DNA of 64,000 nucleotides from Rhea pennata. Lineage: Eukaryota > Chordata > Aves > Rheiformes > Rheidae. The first letter of the stretch is position 1. Each line of letters starts with the position of its first letter. The notes beneath the pieces were generated by a model. It had not been told where the DNA came from. It saw only the letters and a program-made list of their open reading frames with translations, and searched no databases. A program made the translations under genes and the position numbers. Location: contig NW_026907680.1 of NCBI RefSeq assembly GCF_028389875.1, forward strand, positions 806,001-870,000. The letters are read 5' to 3'. Of the stretch, positions 56,755-64,000 are shown piece by piece.

Positions 56755-57502
56755 GGAACTCACTGCATTGGAGTTTTAAGCTAATTTCAGACAGTGTCAT
56801 GGCAAAAACAGTCAATCGAGCTCATCACCCTTGGTTTGTTCTGCAGCAACCACACACATGCCAACATGGCCGCCCCAATAACATGCCAACGACACGCACA
56901 TGCTAACGACACAGCTGTCCCACACACATGCCAATGAGACACACACACGCCAAGGATACGGCTGCCCCTTTCACAGGCAAAGACACGCACACGGCAGCCC
57001 CACGTACACAGCAGCCCCACGCACACCCATATGAAGGGCAATTGGGACCAGTGGGACAACATCCCCCCTGCACCCCCCCACCCCAGGGGCCCAGGCATCC
57101 AGACACCCCTCAGCCCCCCATCCTGGGGGGCATCCAAGCACCCCCCTGGGCCCCACCACCCCAGGGACCCAGCATCCAGACACCCCATTGCCTCCCCCCA
57201 CACCAGGCGTCCAGACCTCCTGACATCCCTCTGCCCCCCCACACGAGGGGTCCAGTCGTCTGGGCCCCTCCTTCCACGTGCCCAGGAAATCCCGATCCCT
57301 TCCCACACCAGGGGCCCAGGCGTCCGAGCACCCCCCCTTCCCCCCGCCCCCCGTTACCTGAGCGCCGGCTCGGACGCCTGGGCCCCTCGCCGCGCCCCCT
57401 TCCCTCCCCCAGGCCCAGCGATGCCGCTGCCGCCCCGCGCCGGGAACTGCAATCCCAGCAGGCAGCGCGGCTGCCGAGCCCCGCCCCCTCCCTGGCGCCT
57501 CC
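56755..57502. repeat. Inverted arm, left copy (CpG and minisatellite rich)
   Basis: Reverse complement of 63,280-64,000. It contains CA-rich sequence, then imperfect GC-rich repeats (GGGGCCCAGGC(G/A)TCC-like units, 57,060-57,360) and a CpG-rich block up to 57,500. No gene recognised. Confidence 0.85.
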
Positions 57503-57519
57503 TCGAGCCCTGACAGAGG

Positions 57520-57994
57520 GGACGAGAGAGACACGGAGCTGCTGGAGAGAGGGCGGCGTGGGGCTGCGAAGGGGGTCGGGGGCTGGAGCAGCTGCCCTCC
57601 AAGGAACGGCTGCGAGAGCTGGGGCTGTTTAGCCTGCGGAGGAGAAGCCTGAGGGGGATCTTATCAGTGTGTCTAAGTACCTGAAGGGAGGGTGTCAAGG
57701 GGACGGGGCCAAACTCTTTTCAGTAGTGCCGTGCGACAGGACTAGAGGCAGCGGGCACAAACTGAACCAGCGGACGCTCCGCCTGAATATGAGGAGGAAT
57801 TTCTTCACAGTGACAGTGACCGAGCACTGGGAGAGGTTACCCAGAGAGGTGGAGGAGTCTCCTTCCCTGGAGAGATTCAAGGCCTCTCTGGATGCAGTCC
57901 TGTCTACGATGGTCTAGGTGACCCTGTCTGAGCAGGGAGGTTGCACTAGATGATCTCCACAGGTCCCTTCCAACCTTCCTGATTCTGTGATTCT
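57520..57994 (+). mobile_element. CR1 LINE 3' end
   Basis: CR1 3' portion (GAGCTGGGGCTGTTTAGCCTG near 57,615; GAGGAATTTCTTCACAGTGAC near 57,793), ending GATTCTGTGATTCTG at 57,994. Confidence 0.88.
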
Positions 57995-57995
57995 G

Positions 57996-58725
57996 CTGAG
58001 CCTGCTCGCCTCAAGGCCAGCCTCTGGGCTCTGCTGCCCTCCTTCCTACCTGCCCTCGGTCTCTGCAACTCCACTAGTTCCCGGGTGCTACAGCCCAGGT
58101 GGCCATGGACTCTGCTGGCACCAAGCCTCCGGGGTGGCCGCTTCCCCTTCTGGCCCTGGGCACCCGCCTTCTTCCCCTCACGCCCGCAAAAGCCCAGCAC
58201 TCAAGGGCACCCAAGACACACACAAGAGCTGGCAGTTCCCTCCCACCACGCAGCCAGCACTGGGCCCCAGCAAGGGGGGCCCAGGCTCAAGCACTTCCTC
58301 CCCTCAGAGGCGTACAGCAGCTTTTTCCTCCTCTCCCCACAGGCCCCCTGGCCCCAGGACATGCGTTGGCCATGGCAGGGCCCTCTCCACGCCTCTCCCC
58401 AGCACCAACAAGACGCAGCACACCCCTAGGCCACAGCCACCGCAGCTGCAGCCAAAGAGCCACAGCAGGACCGTGGCGGAGAGCTGCCCTGGCAGCAGCC
58501 CCCAAGCCCTGACTCCTCAGCTCTGCTCTTCAGGCCTCTCCAAAGTTCCCATGCTGCAAACAGATGATCTCACTGCACACCCAGCCAAGAGCCACCCGAC
58601 TTGGGGCAGTTGGTTTAATTCAGCTTCAGAGAACTTCCTGTGTGCTCGCATGGCTCACAAGCAGTGCTGCTGCTGCCGTTGCCGCCGTTGTCAGGCAGTT
58701 GTGCCGTTGCCGGTCAGCGCCACTG
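57996..58725 (-). pseudogene. CCDC81-like copy 4, 3' end only
   Basis: Inverse of about 18,010-18,680. On the minus strand it keeps about the last 35 codons of the Ser-rich tail down to the stop (TAA at 58,617-58,615), followed by the usual 3' flank. Nothing upstream of the tail remains. Confidence 0.75.
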
Positions 58726-59114
58726 CTGGAGAGGGCCACTCTCCAGGCTCACAGCACTTGCTGCCCATTAAAGCTCCAGCGAGCAGAAGAGGTCTGGGTG
58801 GAGGTAGGTGGGTACCATGTCATGGTGAGCTAGTGGTAAATAGGTACCTTGCAAAGTCTTCCCCAAGACCTGGTCCCCTCCCACCTCTGCAACACTGAAT
58901 ATGGTACAGTTCAAGTGTTGAAGACAGAATTAAGAAACTATGACAGAGGGAGAAAGAAGCCAGACATGTGCCCTGGCAACAGAGTGAGAGCCTGACACCT
59001 TTCCTCTCTGCTTTGATCCTGCCTTAACACAACAGTCGTGTGGCTGTATTCCAGCTTAGGCTGTCCCTTGTAGGATGACCTCGTAAGGCCACCGGACCAA
59101 GGAAGACAGGCAGC
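58726..59114. other. No gene seen
   Basis: Unshared sequence between the two oppositely oriented gene remnants. It has no repeats or domains that I recognise. Similarity to gene 1 resumes at about 59,115 (matching 12,173). Confidence 0.4.
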
Positions 59115-60403
59115 AAACCATTGCCCATCCTGTAACAGAGTCCCTGGGGCCACGGAGCAGTGGCTAATGTAGCTGGCAGCACAGTGCGTAATGCTGTGCC
59201 TCGGAGCCTGTCCTGGCAGATGACCCTGCTGCTCGCCTTCCTGCATGGAGAGAAATTTTCACTGTGGTTGTTTCCAGAGCTCTCCTTCGGGCATGATCTG
59301 CAGCCCTGGGTGTTTTGTTAGGGGGTGATCCCCGTTCCTGTGGATGTGACCCCAGTCAGTGGGACCCACGTGCTTCTGCTACAGAACTGCCTTCTGCGGC
59401 AGAAGCAGGTGCCCAACTTGTCAGGCTGAAATGGGGACCCTACTCCCCCTGTGCTCATGCCACCTCCCCGCGGTGTGTATTTGCAGTCCATTCCTAGGCA
59501 CCCCAGAGTGCTCTGCCCAGAAGGCAGTGCCAGGCAGGAGGAAGCCATCTTCAGAAGCTGGAGCACCTACTGAGTGGCTTGGGAATGAAGTGGACGAGAA
59601 TGCCAGAGCAGTAAGTGTCACTGTTGGAGGCCCTTCTTCTGCCGGTGTGCATCCTGCAAAAGCCTTGTGCTATGGGCGCTGGCTCACAAGAGCCCTTCCC
59701 ATGGGTTCACTGAGCCCTGCCCGACATCGCCCAGTCCTGCCTTCAAAGGCGCCGGTGGTGAATGTAGTTTTGGAATGCACACGCTGTTGCACCTTGCTCT
59801 CCGTGAACACACCAGCAGAGCCTCTGGGGCCCTCCTGCTGGTGGCACTGGAAGTGCTGGGCCTTTCTGTGATAGAAAGTGAAGAGTTTCTGCTCAGCTCT
59901 GTCATAATTCAGATGCCTGGTTCAAAGAGAATGGGATGTTCAGCTTTTCTGGGCTTCCCTTCAGGGTAAAAGGGTGCTGACAGGAAGGCTCCCAGGAAGG
60001 CTCAGAGCAGAGGCTGGGGAAGAACCTTCCCTTCTGCAAAATGGAGCTGCCATAGCCCCCCCCTACCCCCTCCTGTCCTCCCTAGCAGGACTGCCCTGCA
60101 CATTGCCCTAGAGTTTAGTGAGCTGCCTTCCCCTGTGCTTGCCTCCCTTGACTCCATGCTCTTCTGGATCAGCCTTTTGGCTCTTCCCTTGACAAAAGCC
60201 TGCCAGAACATTTAGCTCTTTGCCCATATTCCCCTGCAGCTGCTCTTGTGTGGAATGGAGGGGCTGCTGTGAGCAAAAGCAATGGGTGTTTCTGCAGTTC
60301 TGAGAGGCAGCTTCTTCTCCGGAGCATGGAAACATGGGCTGCCCTTGCCAGGAGCAAGAGCCTTTACTTGGCAGCATCTCACCTCTCTTTCTCACCTTTG
60401 CAG

Positions 60404-60489
60404 ATGAAAATACGCAGGGATTCAATCCCGACAGCCACTAAAGCAGCTTCGATTGTGTCCCTTGAACCTCTTCCAAGTATTTTTCCAAC
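60404..60489 (+). CDS. 86-nt module exon in copy 3
   Basis: Acceptor CACCTTTGCAG, donor AAC|GTGAGTAC. The peptide starts MKIRRDSIPTATKAASIV. Same length and phase as the other copies. Confidence 0.55.
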
Positions 60490-60633
60490 GTGAGTACTTT
60501 GCCTTCCTTCTTTCCCCCTGCCTCAGAAAGGCAGCAGCCTCTCCGCACAGGTTTGTTAGGGCTGCAGTGCCAGGGCTGGGGGAGGCTGCTCTGAAAGTGC
60601 TTTGGGAACAAGTCTTCCCAGCGGCTGGGTCCC

Positions 60634-61355
60634 TCTTATAGTTAGATTCCCGGGGGCCATATGCCCAGGTTGGCAAGCCGGCACAAACTCACTCACACAC
60701 ACACACACACAAACACTCTTTAGGAGCAAGCAGTTTATTAGTAGATACTTACGAACAGACCGACCCAATGGTAATCTCGAGGACCACCTCAATGCTTGTC
60801 CCAATCATCTGCATGATGAGAGAGCGAGAATCGGCAGGTACAATCTTTTCGGATGTCCCCGAGGAGGCAACATGGTCCTCTGTTGTGTAGCAGCCTCTCT
60901 CTCCTTCAGAAAAACTCCGGTATTTATGATTACTTGTGGTAGGCGGGAGTCCCGGCACCTGGGGCCAGCAAGTGCAGGGAGTCTAGCCCAAATCCACCCC
61001 GGTTGCATAACCAGGCTATGATACTGCGCACGCGTGCAGACTTATTTCGGGGGCCACATTTGGCTTTGGGGGTCGCTATTTCACTACTCTTCAGCTTCTG
61101 ACCTTCATGTTGACTGCTTCTCATGGTGATTCTGTAGCTGGAAGCCACCGAATCTACATGTAACCAACCACTGTTCTTTCTCACAGATTCCCAAGACCTT
61201 GTCAGTTACTTATTTGTATCCCGCTTAACACAGCGGTATTGTTCAGGCACTGAAAAGTTACAACACTAGACTATTCCCACCAAGTATCAGGTAGTACAGA
61301 TACAAAAAGTTACAACACGGACCATTCCCATCAAGTGTCAGGTAGCAGGGATACA
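60634..61355 (-). mobile_element. Solo LTR of an unrelated ERV
   Basis: A 722-bp insertion relative to gene 1 (junction at the equivalent of 13,629/13,630). On the minus strand it starts TGTATCCCTG. The flanks carry GTCCC (60,629-60,633) and GTCGC (61,356-61,360), a 5-bp target duplication with one change. It includes a polyadenylation signal (AATAAA on minus, 60,734-60,739) and a CA/TG run. It does not match the LTR at 22,730. Confidence 0.8.
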
Positions 61356-62510
61356 GTCGCAGTGACCTGCATGCATGCTCTGCCTACATCTGGGCTCTGA
61401 GGGTGGGGAGAGGGTTCTGCAGAACTCTGTGATGTCGTCCACCTGCTAAGGGCTTTGTGTGTAAATGCTTGATGCCTTTCTCCTTCTTTGACACTGGGTG
61501 CCCAGCAACAACCTATTGCCCACCCCTGAACACAGAGTCTTTGGGGCCACAGAGCAGTCTTGTGTAGTTGGCAGGACAGCAGGTAATGGTGTGTTTCAGA
61601 GCCTGTCCTGGCAGATGACCCTGCTGCTCTCCTCACTGCCTGGAGAGAGTCTCCCTTGGGCTCCTGGAGCTCTCCTTCAGGCATGACGTGCAGCCCCAGG
61701 TGTTTTGATGGGAGGTGATGCTCTGATGTGGCCCCAGTCAGTGGAAGCCCTGTGCTTCTGCTGCAGAATTGCCTTCTGCTGCAGGAGCAGGTGTGAAGCT
61801 GGTGAGGGCCAGGTGGGGACCCTACTCTCCCTGTGCTCATATCATCTCTCCGCGGTGTGTATTTGCAGGCTGGTGCCAGTCACCTCAGAGTGCTCTGCAC
61901 AGAGTGCAGCAGCGGGCAGGAAGAAGGAACGGAGAGAAGCCCGAGCACTAGTGCATGTCCTCTGAGCGAGGACTGTCAGAGGTCTGGAGTGGTAAGTGCT
62001 CCTCATTGAGGCCCTTCATGTGCCAGCCTGCTCTCTGCCCAGGCCTTGTGCTATGGGTGCTGGTTGTACAAGAGCCCTGCTGGGCCCTGGAAGGCTTTGC
62101 GCAGGGCTTTGTTTTCAGAGATGCCAGCTGTGCTCTACTTCTGCAATGTATCTGCCTCTCCAGCGCTCTCTGTGAGCAACCCAACAAAGCCTCTGGGGCT
62201 CTCTGCTTGGTGGCTGTGGAACTGCAGGGCGTTTCCACGCTAGAAGATGGAGAGTTTCTCTTCAGCTGTGTGATGAGTAAGATCTTTGGTGTGAACAAGC
62301 AAGGGATGTTCAGCCTTGCTGGGCTTCCCTTCAGGGCAGAAGGGTGCTGACAGGAAGGCTCACAGGAAGAGTTAGGGAACAGGCCTTTCCCTTGCGGGAA
62401 AAGAGACCGGCTCTGGCCCCCACTGCACACCCCTGTCCTCCCTAGCAGGACGGCCTTGGCCTTTCTGCCGCAGGAGGGCACAGCCTGTTCCTTTCTGCCT
62501 CCTTCTCCAG

Positions 62511-63131
62511 GGGGAAGAAGAGCCATGGGCGGAGACAGGGACAAGCAGGAGAAAGAGCAGCAGCAGTGGCAGTGTCAGCGGCAGACCCGGTGGCAACAGA
62601 AGACAGAGCAGCAGTGGCAGGGGCAGTGGCAGCATCAGTGGCAGCCACAGTGCCGGCAGCAGCCCCACTGGCAGTCGCAGTGGGAGCCCCAGTGGCAGAC
62701 ACAGCGGCAGCCCCACTGGGAGCCCCAGTGGCACTGGGAAACCCACTGTCAGACAGAGCGACAGCCCCAGTGTCAGCAGCAGCCTCACTGGCAGTGGCAG
62801 TGGAAGCTCCAGCTGCAGGCACAGCGGCAGCTCCAGTGCCAGTGTCAGACAGAGCGGCAGCGGCAGTGGAAGCTCCAGTGGCGGGGACAGCAGCAGATCC
62901 ACTGGCGGTGGCAGCAGCAGTGGAAGCCCCGGTGGCGGGCACAGCGGCAGCCCCAGGGGCAGGCGCAGTCGAAGACCACATGTCAGACAGAGGGGAAGCG
63001 GCAGTGGGAGCCCCGGGGGCAGCGGCGGTGGCCACAGCAGCAGCCACAACGGCGGCAGCGGCGGCAGCAGCAGCAGCAGCTCTGCTTGTGAGCCGCGCGA
63101 GCACCCAGGAAGTTCTTGTGTGCTGAATTAA
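62511..63131 (+). CDS. Ser/Gly/Arg-rich tail exon of copy 3, intact frame
   Basis: Begins after CTTCTCCAG in phase 0 (GEEEPWAETGTSRRKSSSSG). It continues through SGSPSG-like repeats with Arg-rich patches (RGRRSRRPHVRQRGSG) and ends CEPREHPGSS plus a few residues before TAA (63,129-63,131). There is no stop over 206 codons, unlike the gene-1 tail, which has a TGA. Confidence 0.65.
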   Translation, partial: GEEEPWAETGTSRRKSSSSGSVSGRPGGNRRQSSSGRGSGSISGSHSAGSSPTGSRSGSPSGRHSGSPTGSPSGTGKPTVRQSDSPSVSSSLTGSGSGSSSCRHSGSSSASVRQSGSGSGSSSGGDSSRSTGGGSSSGSPGGGHSGSPRGRRSRRPHVRQRGSGSGSPGGSGGGHSSSHNGGSGGSSSSSSACEPREHPGSSCVLN

Positions 63132-63279
63132 ACCAGCTGCCCCAGGCCGGGTGGCTCTTGGCGGGGTGTGCGGCGCGCTCGCCCGCCTGCAGCGCGGCAG
63201 CTCTGGGGAGGCCTGAGGAGCGGAGCGGAGCAGCCGGGGCTCGGGGCCAGGAAGGCTCCTCCTCACAGCGGCTGCTCCC

Positions 63280-64000
63280 GCGAGGCGCCAGGGAGGGGGC
63301 GGGGCTCGGCGGCCGCGCTGCCTGCTGGGATTGCAGTTCCCGGCGCGGGGCGGCAGCGGCATCGCTGGGCCTGGGGGAGGGAAGGGGGCGCGGGGAGGGG
63401 CCCAGGCGTCCGAGCCGGTGCTCGGGTAACGGGGGTGGGGGGAGGGTGCTCGGACGCCTGGGCCCCTGACGTGGGAAGGGATGGGGACTTCCTGGGCACG
63501 TGGAAGGAGGGGCCCAGACGCCTGGGCCCCTGGGGTAGGGGGATGTAATGGGGTGTCCGGATGTCTGGGCCCTGGAGTCAGGGCGGGGCAGAGGGATGCC
63601 CGTATGCCTGGGCCGCTCGCGTAGTGGGCAGAAGAGAGGTGCCCGGACACCTGGGCCCCTTGGGTAGAGGCGGGCAGGAGAGTGCCCAGATGCCTGGGCC
63701 CCTGGGGTGCAGGGGGGCAGAGGGGTGCCTGGACCCCTGGGGTGGGGGGGAGCAGGGGGATGTTGCCCCAGTGGTCCCCATTGCGCTGCATATGTGTGTG
63801 CGTGGGGCTGCCGTGTGTGTGTCTTTGCCTGTGAAAGGCCCAGCTGTGTCGTTGGCATGTGCGTGTCGGCGTGTTTGTGGGGCAGCCATGTTGACGTGTG
63901 CATGGTTGCTGCAGAACAAACCAAGGGTGATGAGCTCAATTGAACGTATTTGCCATGACACTGTCTGAAATTAGCTTAAAACTCCAATGCAGTGAGTTCC
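63280..64000. repeat. Inverted arm, right copy
   Basis: Reverse complement of 56,755-57,502, running to the window end. It has a CpG-rich block at 63,280-63,420, then GC-rich minisatellite-like repeats (CTGGGCCCCTGGGG-like, 63,430-63,740) and a TG-rich part. No gene recognised. Confidence 0.85.

Larger units (their letters stand above)
59115..63131 (+). pseudogene. CCDC81-like copy 3, 5'-truncated, with solo LTR
   Basis: Follows gene 1 from about 12,173. It keeps linker exon 59,487-59,610, the 86-nt exon 60,404-60,489, a second linker exon 61,869-61,991 and the tail exon 62,511-63,131. The second linker exon is 123 nt where 124 or 127 is normal, a one-base loss that breaks the frame. The promoter, HU exons and the 16,415-type exon are absent. 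A solo LTR interrupts it at 60,634-61,355. The tail exon itself is fully open (206 codons plus stop). Confidence 0.8.

Noticed and set aside
62442..63791. Minus-strand open frame of about 449 codons
   Set aside because: Crosses the triplet-repeat tail and the CpG/minisatellite arm. The composition (Ala, Pro, Gly) follows from repeats, and the splice-phase evidence supports the plus strand.

Overview
The window looks like bird nuclear DNA. The evidence is many CR1-type LINE 3' ends (ending in ATTCTGTGAT, on both strands), a vertebrate TMEM209 gene with conserved intron-exon structure, class I (gamma-type) endogenous retrovirus remains, and several copies of a gene related to CCDC81, a centrosomal protein with two HU-like domains. 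No bacterial-style operons, CRISPR arrays or tRNA/rRNA genes were seen.

Layout. 1-4,472: segmental-duplication arm A. 5,905-18,065 (+): the most complete CCDC81-like gene. It has a CpG-rich 5' end, two HU-domain exon sets, then an internal tandem array with a period of about 1.65 kb, and a Ser/Gly/Arg-rich last exon. 18,066-19,250: its 3' flank. 19,250-22,729: arm B, an inverted copy of part of arm A, so gene 1 sits inside a large inverted repeat. 22,730-28,867: an endogenous retrovirus with 5' LTR, primer site, broken gag, pro and pol and no env, cut off a few bases into its 3' LTR. 30,185-42,104 (-): an intact 14-coding-exon TMEM209 gene (560 codons plus stop) with a tandemly duplicated CpG-island promoter (42.5-43.8 kb). 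44,295-48,285: a CCDC81-like pseudogene on the minus strand with both ends deleted. 48,286-54,950: arm C, inverted relative to A and parallel to B, carrying extra insertions. 55,749-56,002 (-): a lone terminal CARD-domain exon. 56,755-57,502 and 63,280-64,000: inverted CpG- and minisatellite-rich arms. Between these arms lie a 3'-end remnant (minus) and a third CCDC81-like copy (plus, 59,115-63,131), which is 5'-truncated and interrupted by a solo LTR.

The main biological result is the gene-1 model. A chain of exons with good splice sites keeps one consistent phase from the start codon at 5,905 to the tail exon. The array repeats a pair of exons, one of 86 nt (phase 0 to 2) and one of 121-127 nt (phase 2 to 0). 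Each added pair inserts 69-71 codons without breaking the frame. The other copies in the window carry the same exons with the same phases, some now frameshifted or deleted. This suggests a gene family that changes length by module gain and loss, spread by large inverted duplications around the single-copy TMEM209 gene.

All assignments are by eye from sequence and memory of protein families. Exon ends follow GT/AG sites and phase agreement. Duplication borders are approximate unless a junction is stated.
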